A DNA stretch of 64,000 nucleotides from Luffa acutangula (Eukaryota > Streptophyta > Magnoliopsida > Cucurbitales > Cucurbitaceae), in assembly GCA_036850905.1 (NCBI GenBank), contig CM072099.1, positions 27,411,638-27,475,637 on the forward strand, read 5' to 3'. Below the pieces are notes generated by a model. The model made no database searches. It had not been told where the DNA came from and saw only the letters and a list, made by a program, of their open reading frames with translations. How positions within the stretch are numbered: the stretch's first letter is position 1; every line of letters starts with the position of its first letter. Shown here in pieces: positions 17,758 through 28,726 of the stretch. The translations under genes and the position numbers were made by a program.

Positions 17758-19678
17758 TGTTGGGTTTTATGCCCAAAAACTCGTAGATAGTAAATGTACT
17801 TTTGACCGAACATTAATAAAGTGATGTATTATTCAATGTTTGTATTATATCTTGTCTTGTTAACCCTAATCCAATAAACTAAACATCCATGGCTAATAGA
17901 ATGAGGCTTGAACTAGTATGTAGGGACATACGGGGATCAATGTTCAAGTTTTAGCCTGAAGGGTCTGTAGTATAGGGATAAGGCTGGGTACCTTATCCTG
18001 GTGACACTATGGATACGGCCCGCTTTGTATACTGATACAAACGTAATGATCCAACGCGTTCATGTGGTTGACATGTGAGTGGGGGTATCCTGTGTAATGA
18101 GTTTGCACAAAGACCGGACCGCGAAATAGTTAACCACTAACTGTAACACCGTTAGTTAGTTTGGTTTCTATTTCACTAGGATGACCTAGGCAACTTGGCC
18201 TTAATCCTGAGTGGATTATGGACTCCTGTCCATGAGGGATTGTCCTTTGATTTGTACGGGTGAGAGTGGCCTGTTCGCCGACTCAATAAGCCTACCATTT
18301 TGGGGACAAGACCGAGTGGGGAGCTGGGAACGTAGTCTTACAAGATGGAATTCACTCCTTCCCGATACTAGGGTAAGTAGAGGTGTGTTCCCTTAAGTGG
18401 TGTCTCCGGGTCTTGAACAATGGGCCCTACCCTCTTCATGGCACGAAAGGGATTTTTGTTTGTTGGTTGGACCACAAACAGGTTGTTCATTAGAGGAGCA
18501 CTGGTACTTAAGGACCAAGAGGTAGCCCAGGGGTAAAACGGTAATTTGACCTAGCTGGGGTACGAACACACGTGAAGGGCTAACTTGCTGTTGACGGTCA
18601 ATATCCGTGGACACAGAAATATGTCTGCAGTGAGAAGAGTGCAGCTGTGGTTCTTTAGTGGAGTGAACCACAGTTAACGAACATTGATTAACTTGGATAA
18701 TGAGTTTAACCAACTAATCTCATATCGTTGGAGCTTCTGATCTGTAGGTCCATTAGGTCCCACCGGTAGCTCATTTAGGGCGTTGAGGTAAAATTCTAAG
18801 GATGGATTGAATATTCGAAGGTGTTCGAATATTATACTAAAATATGAATTTGATTTATATTAAAACTATAGGTTATAGTTAATATGCATTGGATGTATAT
18901 TAATACTATAGTTTTGAGAGAGAAAATAGTAATTGAATATGTGATGTTCAATTTTATTTTTATTAATTAATTTCGAATTAATTAATTGATTTAGTTTAAT
19001 TAAATTTGATTTAATTAAACTATAAGATAAGAGGGATATTAATTTAAATTGGATTTAAATTAATGTTATTTTAATTAATTTAGATTAATTAAAATATAAT
19101 TAACTATAATTTAAAATTATAATTAATTAAGTTATCAGATAACTGATATTTCAGTTATCTGAAATTATTTTTTTTTTCTTTTTTTAAATAAAGAGACGTG
19201 GTCAGTGGGTGGTTGCAGATATCTCTCCCAATCTCACGCCTCTCTCCCTCTCTCTCGCTCTCTCAGTGGTTTTTTGGTTTTTCTGGGAAATCAGTGTGTG
19301 TCTCCAGAGAAGAAGAAAATCCTTAGAATTTTCAAGTTCCCACAAGCTCTTGACGGGTATCCCTTTGAGTATACTGGTGAAACCTCGTGGTGGTGCTCGT
19401 GACAATTTTTTCCAGCGGAGAACCAAGGAATTTTGGTGAAGCAATTCAAGAAATCTTCAAGGGTAAGTTATTCTTGAATTCTAGGATCATTAGGATCCAA
19501 TTTAGATTAGATCTAAATAAAGTCAAGCATGTTTTATTATTAAAAATTCAGTAGTTTTATTTTGATTTTACTGCTGTAATTTTTATTATTTTGCCAAACG
19601 TATTGGTATTTTATTCCAAATTAAAAACTGAGTAAAGGTTATGTAAGCTTTCGCTGCGCAAGGGCTTTTATCCCTGCA
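17758..19678 (+). repeat. C1 3' LTR
   Basis: It starts TGTTGGG and ends CCTGCA, as the 5' copy does. It is 15 bp shorter because one AT-rich segment is missing near 19117. It is followed by TTAGG, the right target duplication, and then by OG gag sequence on the minus strand. Confidence 0.95.
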
Positions 19679-21126
19679 TTAGGATCATACCATCTTGGAT
19701 AAGGGGGTTGCAGTGGAGCAACAGGCTTAGGTGCCAACTGATGGTTTTGAATTAACTGAGGCAAGAGCTCAGTATATGTCATCGGAATCGGATCAAATTG
19801 GGCTTGCTTGTAAGGTGCTCGATTATTTTGCTGACTTGGAGTGACTGGTTGTTGTCTACGAGACTGAAAATTCTGATTCATTTGGGGTCTGGTATTTTGG
19901 CCATAAAATGGGGGGTACTGCGTTGATGCATTATTCACCTGGTGTGGATAATATCCATATGTAGGTAAATAATTCGAAGGATATTTTGCGATGGGTTGGT
20001 GGATTTGTCGATGGGACTTATCCACCTTCCCTATCATCTATACTTCTCCCTCCTTCTTCTTTGAACTGTTGCCTTTCTTTGTGCCTGAGGATTCAACGGT
20101 TTTGGCTATTCTACCATGTTTGATCCCGTACTCAATTCTTTCTCCAATTGTCATGATATCGGAGAAATTGGTTGATGCACTTCCAACCATATGTTCATAG
20201 AATGGGGACCTTAAGGTGTTGATGAACATGGCAGAAAGCTCCTTATCCGTTAAAGGGGGTTGGATTTGAGTTGCCGTATCCCGCCACCTTTGAGCATAAT
20301 CTTTGAAGTCTTCAGTACTCTTCTTTTCCATCCTCTGTAAGTCCAGTCGATCGGGAGCCAAATCAATTTTGTGCTTGTACTGTTTGAGGAAGGAATCAGC
20401 CAAGTTCTTCCATGTGACAACATGTGAACTATCCAACTGCATATACCAACGGGCAGCTGGACCCTTTAAGCTATCCTGAAAGCAATGTATGAGTAGCTTA
20501 TCATTATGAACGTGCGCTGCCATCTTCCTACAGTACATAACAATGTGACTTTTAGGGCATGTTGTCCCGTCATATTTTTTAAATTCAGGAAGTTTGAATT
20601 TTGGTGGGATTAAAACGTCTGGAACTAAACATAATTGAGTGGCATCCATGTTTCCAAAAACACTAGTGCCCTCGACTGGCCTCAATCTTTCCTCTAAAAC
20701 TGTAAGTTTTTCATTAGAGGGCGCGGCTAACTCCTTCTTTACTTCTGGGTCATCCAAGTTAGGGACCGCAAAAGGTATCTTTGAAAATTCTGGCTTGAAA
20801 TAAGAAGCACCAGCTTGGCTAGCCATGGGGATTTGGGGGATTTGGCCTTCTTTAAATGATGGAAAAGGGTATTGCCCAACAGGTATGTCATATAAGGGGT
20901 TATAGGTAGTATGTTGTGGCATGGACGTTTCTGCTGTCGTACGAACATGTGAAGCGAAACTGGGTGGAAATGGTAGGCCAGCTTGAGGGTTTCCAATCGG
21001 AGTGTCTGGTGCAGTTGTATCTGCAATCATTTTGCCCTTTTCTAAAGCAGCAATGATTGCATCAACCTTTTTCCTGATTTCCTCAATGTCCCGCTTAGTC
21101 TTCTCTTGTTCACCCTTTTCTTCCAT
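19679..21126 (-). pseudogene. OG gag (Ogre-type), broken
   Basis: The start is at 21126 on the minus strand. The first open segment (362 codons) begins with a charged helical region, then a proline-rich stretch, then a Retrotrans_gag-like domain with the Ogre/Tat hallmark KLPEFKKYDGTTCPKSHI and later TEDFKDYAQRWRDTA. An in-frame TAG at 20040-20038 interrupts it, and the same frame continues as a Q/P/N-rich tail (to PRWYDPNA) until the C1 insertion at 19679. No zinc knuckle is visible in the part present. Gag would form the particle core. The rest of gag and pol should continue left of the C1 copy. Confidence 0.88.
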
Positions 21127-21464
21127 AATCTTTGTTCTACGCCTAGTGTGGTAGACTCTTGTTGAACGAGCTATTTTATTGTTCTGTTTTTATTTTTAAA
21201 AGAAAAGTCTTAAAGTAAGTAAAAAAAGAAAATAGAAGAAAGAATAGTATGAGATGCATGAATTAATGAAATTTTATTATTGAGGGAAAAAAATGAATAT
21301 ATCTACAAAATAAATAATTGGAGAATTGGAAAACAAGAAGACAGGGAACATTAATGAAAGTGACCAAAGTACCCAAGGTCTCTACGAATCATCCCTAAAA
21401 ATTCAAACAGCTCCTCCGCATTAGAGGCCATAGGTGATGTATTCTCTCGCAGATCCCTTGCCCA
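21127..21464 (-). other. Spacer between OG ORF1 and gag
   Basis: AT-rich sequence with no gene that I can recognise. In Ogre elements a noncoding gap separates ORF1 from gag. Confidence 0.6.
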
Positions 21465-22476
21465 TTATGCAAATCCTCGGGCTCTCCTAGCCATGATCTT
21501 GATAGTGTTCATGGTTTGATTTACTTTCCCAAGAATTATTTGCATGTCCTCTCTCATAATGGCAAAATCTCCCCTTAATGAGGAGTATTTTTCCTCTAAT
21601 TGTCCTCTCTCTAGTGACAACTGTTCGCTTGCCCTTTGAAATGCTTGGAGCTGACGTTCCAACGAGCTTGAATAACTTTTAAAAGCTTCAGACTCTTCTG
21701 ATTGAGCCTGCATGTTCACTCGTAGGTTGTCCAGCGTTCGCCTTAGAGCGGTATTGGCTTCTTCAAACTCGATAAGTTGCGTTTTCTGCTTGTTGATGGT
21801 ATCATTTAATTCTGCAACTAACTCTAAGAGAGTCTCTTTGCCTCTTGAAAGGTCTTTGACCCTGTCCTCTTGTGAACGAGTTGCTCTTCGTAATGCAGTA
21901 TTTTCATTCCTAAGAGCATGATTCTCCTTAATCAACCTTCTATTCTCCTCGTCCAATATATCATAATCTCTTTCTCGCTTGGCCCGATTTTTTGAAACTC
22001 TCTCTACTTCCTCGAGTTTTCCACTAGCTTGAGTTACTTGGTCCATCAAACGTTTGACCTCTTGCTGTAATCTTTCATTTTCTAGCTTCAATGTTTGATT
22101 TCTTCCCACTAACTCTTTTCGCTCTGTCGCTAGCTGGCTAGGCTTATCTACTGCTCTATTAGATTATTCTCCCACATTGTCACGAGTCGTAATTGGGATA
22201 TTGCTCCTCTTAATGCACCATTGCAGATATTCTGGAGTAACTCCCTCAGAGTGACAATTGCCATTTATCCTTCTAACTGTTCTCCAAGAAGTCAACACTT
22301 GTCGCTTCTTTTCATTAGAATCCTCGCAACTGTAGGAAAATTCTAATTTATGCAGACCATGAGTTGCTGGTATGAACTGTTTAAACCAACTTTGTCGCAA
22401 GGCCAACAACGGAGCATAATGAACGCAACCCCAAGGGCCTACTAGAGGGACTGTGTGGAAGCTCCCACATCTATAG
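21465..22476 (-). pseudogene. OG ORF1, 3' part (end of DUF7745-like region plus coiled coil)
   Basis: The piece from 22476 to about 22164 contains ALRQSWFKQFIPATHGL and SWRTVRRINGNCHSEGVTPEY, which resemble the C-terminal end of the DUF7745 plant retroelement domain (recall). A stop near 22164 and another shortly after separate it from a 214-codon open stretch (22109-21465) that is almost entirely heptad-like: long runs rich in L, E, R and N, a clear coiled coil. In intact relatives the two are, I believe, one protein. The function of Ogre ORF1 is not established; a self-associating protein is suggested by the coiled coil. The gene is cut at 22476 by S1, with target duplication TATAG. Confidence 0.75.
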
Positions 22477-22900
22477 TGTAACGCCCCGCATTTCGAAATC
22501 GAGTCGTTTTGGTATTTACTGGGCGTTCTTATTCTAATTTGGAAAATTAGAATAAGTTTAGCCTTGGGTCGTTAAACTAAATTTCTAAAATTTAGGGGAA
22601 AGAGATTTTTAATTAAATCTTTAAGTTTCCTAAAGTTAGAGGTTTAATATTTGATATTTATTTTAAATATCAAAAGACCCAAACCCTTTTATCAGACGGG
22701 TTATTTTCTATTTCCAAATCTTTCAAGAATTAAGTTTGGGTTTTTAAATTTGAAACCTAGATAAGATCTCCTTATTTTAATGGGGATTTTATATTCTTGG
22801 GTGTGTTTAAAAATCTAGTAAAGAAAAGAAAGAAAATGAAATAGAATATTAATAAAAAGGAAGCCCTAAATCTATTCATCTCCTCCCTCTTTTTTCTCTC

Positions 22901-23320
22901 GTGTGCAGCCGCAAACCAGCCCCCTTTCTTTTACGTTTTTCTTCTCCCCTACGCAGCCGGCCAGCCCCGCCGCCACTCGAGCTCGCGCCACCGCCTCCCC
23001 CTGCTGCCGCCGCTCGAGTTCCAGCCGGTCAGTCACCGTCGCAGCCGCCTTGTCGCGCCGTCGCCGCCAGTCTCCCTTCCGCACGACTCTATCTCTTTTG
23101 TCTCGCCGTCTCCGCGTCGTCTCCTCTCTGTCCGTGCGTTTTTGGTCGAGTTAAGTATTGGGTAAGCCTTTTCCCTTCCGTTCTTGTTGTTTTAAGGATG
23201 ATCTAAGAGCCCTTTGTGCTGTGTGGTTGCATCTTGCGCGGCTAGCAGCTCGGAGTCTCCTTTCCTCGCGTTTTCGCCTCTGTCCAGCAGCGTCGTTGGG
23301 CGTTTTCGGCGTGGGTTAGT
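22901..23320 (+). promoter_or_regulatory. CpG-rich, pyrimidine-rich block in S1
   Basis: Locally high in C and CpG within an AT-rich window, with a C/T-rich run. Proline-rich reading frames in all + frames are a by-product of composition. It could be the start region of the LTR transcript and its 5' leader; no clear TATA box could be tied to it. Confidence 0.35.
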
Positions 23321-24348
23321 GTTTCCGGTAAGTTTAGCCCTTACCCATTCTTGTTTAGTGCTTTAAATGGAATGCCCATTAGCTTTAGGTGCTGAAAAGT
23401 TTAATGGAGTTCAATATTTTGATCTGCAGCGCCGTCTAGGTGTTCGATTAAGTTCGAAACACTTCAACTTGGGTACCCACTGCTCGAAGAGCGTTCTAGC
23501 TCACTGGTTGTGGTTGGTATAACCCGTCTAGCGCAAAAGCGGGTCCGTTTGGGTAAGTTTCCTTGCTGTCCCTTTGCTTTTAGCGTTAAGGGTCGCTGCC
23601 CAATAGTTATCCAAGCCTTAAACCATGTTTTAATCGATACCCATTCGTTATCGGCCTTATAATTGCAGAATTAGGTGTATTCGGTTGCTGTTCAGCGAGC
23701 GTTTGGTCTCAAATATCGTGTTCAGCGAATACCCACAACTCGAAAGACCTTGATTTTGGTTACCCATAACCCGGTGACTTGGGATCTTGGTTGTTGGGTC
23801 GTTTCGAACACAAGTCGGCTCGTCTCAAGGTTGTTTGAGCACTAAGCGGTAAATTCCAGCACCCTTTACCTTCCTTTATTAAGTCTCTTGGGTGTTGTTT
23901 ATCAGTTCCTAACCCTTGGTAATTGTTGCTTGTAGTTGGAGCTCTTTAGGCTCTTCCGGTTGTTCCAATTAGTCCTTTAGGGTCGTTTAGGAGCGTTAGA
24001 GATTCCAGTAAGTAGTTCTTACTTGATGTTGCCTGTTTGATTGTGTGATGCATGCTGAGTGTTTTCTCGCTTTAAAACTATTCTCGTGATTGCTATTTCT
24101 GAATATATGTATATAAATATGAAACCGTTGGAAAGCATGACTGTTGTTGCAAGTTGAATGGATGTAAAGCATGATTGGTTTTGTTTTGCGTCAGTGAGTT
24201 AAGCATGAGTTAAGAGATGTGGTCACATGTGTAATGCTTAGTGGGCATGGTTCATGAGTCTAGAAGCATGTTGCAGGGCATATGCATTCTAGTGGTTGAG
24301 CGATATAGGTCAGGGACCTAAAGTGTGAAAGAAAGGAAAGTTGGGTGA

Positions 24349-24837
24349 GTGTCAGTGCACCTCGGGTACAAATGGTCGAGGGGTGACATGTCACCATGGG
24401 TTAAAGGGAACTAGCATGGTGGCTGAGATATCAGGGTCTCGGGTATAAATGGTCGAGGACTGATATTGTTTCGAGAAAAGTAAAGTGATTATCAGGGCCT
24501 CGGGTATAAATGGTCGGGGACTGATATATTACTATTGGATGTCGATGCCTCGGGTATAAATGGTCGAGGGTTGTTATGCCAATGTTAGATAAAGAGGAGC
24601 ATCGAGGCCTTGGGTATAAATGGTCAAGGGTCGGTGTGATGAGTCTGGAGGCAAGTATTGAGGCCTTGGGTATAAATGGTCAAGGGTCAATACGCTGCCT
24701 AGTCATCGAGGCCTTGGGTGTAAATGGTCAAGGGTCGATGCACAGTTCGAGGCCTTGGGTATAAATGGTCAAGGGTCGAATGCCGAGCTCTGTAGAGAAG
24801 TGTCGAGGCCCTGGGTATAGACGGTCAGGGGTCGGTG
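24349..24837 (+). repeat. Nine tandem covarying hairpins in S1
   Basis: Each unit has an inner 5-bp stem around the nearly constant 12-nt loop GGTATAAATGGT, and most have an outer stem as well. Inner stems: CCTCG/CGAGG (24360, 24548), TCTCG/CGAGG (24437), CCTCG/CGGGG (24498), CCTTG/CAAGG (24608, 24664, 24712, 24753) and CCCTG/CAGGG (24809). Outer stems: TGTCA/TGACA, ATATCAG/CTGATAT, TATCAG/CTGATA, CATCGA/TCGGTG, GTATTGA/TCAATAC, CATCGA/TCGATG, TTCGA/TCGAA and TGTCGA/TCGGTG. Spacing falls from about 77 to 41 bp. Both arms change together, which points to selection on, or mechanistic maintenance of, the paired form. Confidence 0.85.
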
Positions 24838-25725
24838 CAACTCGAAGGGTCAGTCTTGGAGAGTTTTGCGGAGCGTGACGCAGAAATCACGTGCGGAGAG
24901 CCATGTGAGGGCTAAATATGAGCGTTGAGTGAGCTCGTGGAGTTTTGAGGGGTTAGCGAGTTGCATAGAGAGATGCAGGAGTTATGGCTTAGGAGAGTCA
25001 TTTGTTTTTACTAGCTTTTGAGCATGATATTGTGTTTACCGCTTTTAGGAAGCATGTTGGTTGCGCATGAAAAGCATGTTGGTTGCTTGTTTGCTGTTTG
25101 GTGGCTTCTCAGGTAGGAGGGGCTACTTACCAGTACCTTAGTGTACTGACCCCCTCCCCTTTTTCTCCCCCCAACTACCAGATTTTGCAGGTTATGAAGA
25201 CTGCGTGGACCATGGTGATGCTGAGGAGGCATTTGAGGAAAGACCTTAGCTAGCTGCGTTGTCTCCATTTACTTTCAGATAGCTCGTAGTTTATCTAGGA
25301 TAGGGTAGTATTGGTTTCAGTGGTTGGGCAGTTGTTGTCCTAATTGTTTTAGCTTCGAACTATTCTTGTCAAACTATAGGACTAGTTGTCTTTGTTAAAG
25401 AACTCTATTTATTCATTCAATTATTGATTAATAAGTTGTCTCGTGTGAGAATGTTACAAACTTTATTAAAAGTTGTGTTTCTGGTTAGTAGTTGTTTCTG
25501 CGAGACCTGACTCGCAGTTGGTTCTGAGAAGTTTGTTGCGTTGTAGATTGGTGGTGCAGCTGAATAAGTTATTTTGAAGTGCTTGTGCTTAGCAGGTTGT
25601 TAAAAAATTTTGGGTTAGTCCAATGTACGCCGTTATGCTGCCGAAATTTTCGGTGCTCACAGTTTGTTTTGGTCTAGGAATTAGTAATGTCGCTGGGTTA
25701 GCTTTTAAAATCCTGGGGCGTTACA

Positions 25726-26741
25726 TATAGATTAAGGCTTTTAGGGGCATCCATTGTGCCTCCCAAATCACATGCTCTAATTTGGAATTCAAAAAAAAGG
25801 ACACCCATGCTTCTTTCTTTGGAAAACTTGAGTTCCATGGTGCTGTGCCAAATTCTGCAATTGTACTCCTTGTTAGATTCCACGTGCTGCTGAAGTTGAT
25901 TTTTCGACAACCAAAATCTTCTAGGAACTTAAAATGACTATGCACCCAAATATAGAGTAAGGGCACACAGCATCTCAACTTCCCGCCTTTGTTGGACTTA
26001 CAATAATTGAGCGCCCGTACCGTTTCCGCTAGAAGAGGTATGGCTGGATCCACCCCTTGCTCAATGCCGAAGAATAGCTTCAAGACATCACCATCCACAT
26101 ATCCTTTAACTCTCGGATACAAGACCATCCCGTAGATGCACAAAGCTAACAGAACCATGCCCTTTTCTTCATTTATGTGTTTTGCGAGCGAGTTCTGTTA
26201 GATAATCTGCAGATATAGACTCTTCAACCCTTTTCACTTTCACATTTTTCTGCACTTCTTTTAGGTGTACAGCTAGAAATCTGGATAAAGTTCTCTTTGC
26301 AGTTAACTGTGGGTTGAAACAATAGATCATTTCTCCACCTTTTTCTTCAATATTCAGCATCGTGTGGTACTCCTCAATGGTTGGGACTAAGTCGAAATCT
26401 TGAAATACGAAACACCTGTAGGCCGGGTCCCAGAATTCTAACAAAGCCTGGATGGTGAACCGATTAACTGGAATATACATGAGGTCTGCAATATGGTCGT
26501 ATCTCTTTGAGAGCAAAAATCTTCTTTCTGGCGTTAAACCTTCCCAAATGGCCTTCAGCTCCCCTAGCTCGTTAGCAATGATTTGAACTTGACTTGAGAA
26601 GGATGACGACACGAGGCTTTTATAAGGCAGATTATCCCCATGTTTTAGTTGTGTCTGCTCTGCCCATTGTAGCACAGTACTCAACTCATCATACTCAGAG
26701 GAAGATGACTGTATCGATTCTATGGGTACGTTGGCATTCAT
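25726..26741 (-). pseudogene. OG ORF1, 5' part (DUF7745-like domain)
   Basis: The start is at 26741 (minus strand). The protein carries the pattern FWDPAYRCFVFQDFDLVPTI and EEYHTML, which I recall as the DUF7745 domain of plant Ogre-type ORF1 proteins. After 190 codons a frameshift near 26180 breaks the frame; the homologous sequence continues in another frame (26158 to about 25726) with GMVLYPRVKGYVDGDV and a central helical part. S1 then interrupts it. The remainder is at 22476-21465. The role of this protein is unknown in the family; a position upstream of gag and the absence of enzymatic motifs argue for a structural or accessory job. Confidence 0.75.
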
Positions 26742-28705
26742 TTTGTTCCCTTTTGGAGAAAAAGAAAATGTAAGGAAATAATAATTAACTACCGCTTTAA
26801 ATTAAAATAGATTTTTCATGCGCCTACATGGGAGCATTTGCAATCCCCTCGAAGGTCGACATTACTTCATCTAAAAAAGTAAGATAGTACCATGGAGAAA
26901 TGAATTTAATTTGAAAATGTGAGAAAACTACTAAATCTCATGAAAAATGAGGAGGACCTTTCATGTGCCTACACGGGAGCATTCGCAATCCCCTCGAAGG
27001 TCGACACTACTAATTCCAAAACATGATGCAGGACCCAAACTAAATGGTATGAATGAACTAAATACCAAAGACGACTTCAAATGGAATAAGAAAGGAAGAA
27101 AAAAAAAGGGAAAAAAAAACAATTCAAATGGAAAGGCGAAAGAACACTCATTGGGATAGATTCTAAAGAAAATAAAGATTAAAAAAAAAAAGAGAAAATG
27201 GAGAGTAAAAATCTAAAATGAAAAGGATGTATAAATATTTGCTTCTCTAATAGAAAAACTTTTTTAGAAAACAAGTTTTTCCTTAAAGAAAGTTTTTTGT
27301 TTTGGCAAGACTTCAATTTCTTAAAACCCTTTTGAAACAAAGAAACAAACTCTTTAACCAATTAAAAAAACTTCTGTCTTGTCAAAATTTAACTCTTTAT
27401 TTAAAAGAAAACCCCTCTTTCAAAACAAAAATTAAGCTAAAAAAGAAAATTTCTGTTTTGAAGAAAAATAACATAAAATAAAATAAAACTTAGACTTTTA
27501 AAAGAAAATTTTCCTATAAACAAAACTCGAACTTTTATTCTGACAGAACTTTAAACTCTTTAGAATTTCAAGCAAAGTCTTAATTTTAGCTTTCAAAGAA
27601 TTTTTTCCTGACATAACTTAAATTCATTTTTTAAAAAAAAAAAACTCTTTTTTTTTAAAAAAAAAGAACAAAGTTCAAATTTTACTTTTCAAAGAATTTT
27701 TTTTCTTGACAAAACTTAAATTCTTTTAAAAAACCTTCTTTTTTTTAAAACCAAGTTCAACTTTAGTTTTCAAAGAATTTTTCCTAAAACTTAAATTCTT
27801 TTTTTTAAAAAAAAAAAACCTTCTTTTTTTTTAAAACCAAGTTCAACTTTTAAAAGAATTTTCTTTGACAAAACTCAAATTCTTTTTTTTTTTTAAAAAA
27901 AAAACCTTCTTTTTTTTTTAAACCAAGTTCAACTTTTAAAAGAATTTCTTTGACAAAACTTAAATTCTTTTTTTTAAAAAAACGTTCTTTTTTTTTTTAA
28001 AACCAAGTTCAACTTTTAAAACAATTTTCTTTGACAAAACTTAGATTCTTGAAAAGAAAACTTAAAGTTTAAGCTTTTTTTTTTTTTTTTAAGAATTTTC
28101 TTTAACGAAACTTTAATCCTTTAAAAGAGAACCTTTTTTAGAAAACAAGTTTAAACTTTAATTTAAAAGAATTTTCTTTGACAAAACTTAGATTCTTGAA
28201 AAGAAAACTTAAAGTTTAAGTTTTTTTTTTAAAAAAAAAACAAGAAAAAAACAAGTGACACCTAAAAGAGTGGACTTTGAAACCTATGACAATACAAAAT
28301 GATGACATGAATATGAAGTGAGGTAGAGAAATTCTAACCCTAATGGATAAAAAGGTCCCCAAATTAATCCAAGTGTTATAAAATAACAAATGAACTAACT
28401 TGAGTGAGGATTTTTCATGCGCCTGCACGAGGGTAATTATGTCCCTTCGAAGGTCGACACTACTACATCCTCGATCCTAATCCTAAAGGTAAAGCCCGGG
28501 TATAGAGTTGTGGTTGTGTGTGATATGTATGACAATATAATATGAATTAACAATGCATTCATTAAAGCACAAAATATATTCACACAAGTCACTCCAACAA
28601 TAACTATGCAGAAAATAAGATGGGCTACACAATAAATAAAATAAATAACAAAATGAATCGAATAATAAATAAAAAAAATGAAAACGGCATTGACCCTCTT
28701 AAGAA
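26742..28705 (-). other. OG leader between primer site and ORF1
   Basis: No gene. It contains three dispersed copies of a ~55-bp sequence with CCCCTCGAAGGTCGAC or a close variant (26812-26866, 26958-27011, 28411-28464), and a long A/T homopolymer-rich array (27600-28230). The three copies flank the AT-rich array. Confidence 0.7.
27600..28230 (-). repeat. ~80-86 bp tandem A/T-rich array in OG leader
   Basis: CCAAGTTCAAC occurs at 27751, 27837, 27923 and 28003 (spacing 86, 86, 80), joined by T-runs, A-runs and TTTGACAAAACTT segments; degenerate copies lie on both sides. The many homopolymers make the exact length uncertain. Confidence 0.8.
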
Positions 28706-28726
28706 AAGTCCCTAGTGGAGTCGCCA
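28706..28726 (-). other. OG primer-binding site (tRNA-Arg type)
   Basis: On the minus strand it reads TGGCGACTCCACTAGGGACT, starting three bases after the LTR. This is the kind of site assigned to tRNA-Arg in Ogre elements (family knowledge) and sets the LTR boundary. Confidence 0.88.

Larger units (their letters stand above)
3..19678 (+). mobile_element. C1: Ty1/copia LTR retrotransposon, nearly complete, split by A1
   Basis: A full copia element with matching terminal repeats (3-1938 and 17758-19678), a tRNA-Met type primer site, a long leader, a gag-protease-integrase frame and then RT-RNase H. The order integrase before RT is diagnostic of Ty1/copia. Its 3' flank is TTAGG (19679-19683); only GG is visible before the 5' LTR because the window starts there, which fits a 5-bp duplication TTAGG. 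The two LTRs differ by about six substitutions and one 15-bp indel by eye, so the insertion is young. The element lies in the gag gene of the minus-strand Ogre-like element OG. Athila-like element A1 is inserted in its pol at 7230-16417. A one-base deletion near 6779 also breaks the pol frame, so this copy is probably not autonomous. Confidence 0.95.
22477..25725 (+). mobile_element. S1: 3.25-kb solo LTR with structured tandem repeats
   Basis: The ends TGTAACGCCCC and GGGGCGTTACA form an 11-bp perfect inverted repeat, flanked by TATAG on both sides (22472-22476 and 25726-25730). A 5-bp duplication, TG...CA ends and no coding capacity or internal primer site suit a solo LTR, probably Ty3/gypsy; I cannot name the family from sequence alone. 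From left to right: AT-rich 5' part (to 22860), CpG-rich C/T-rich block (22900-23320), a stretch with recurring GTAAG motifs (23160-24012), the hairpin array (24349-24837), then a C-rich region (25140-25180). The + orientation is assumed from the CAGTACC...CCCCCTCCCC region near the right end. An atypical large nonautonomous element is the alternative. Confidence 0.85.

Noticed and set aside
19639..19678. C-terminal end of OG gag reaching 19639
   Set aside because: These codons are C1 LTR sequence read on the minus strand; OG ends at 19679.
22901..23206. Proline-rich open frames on the + strand in S1
   Set aside because: All + frames are open because of the C-rich composition; no family resemblance, and the location is inside an LTR.
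24349..24837. Regular repeats separated by variable sequence, superficially like a CRISPR array
   Set aside because: The window is plant DNA, the repeat core itself varies by paired changes, the spacing is irregular (41-77 bp) and the variable parts are hairpin arms, not spacers.
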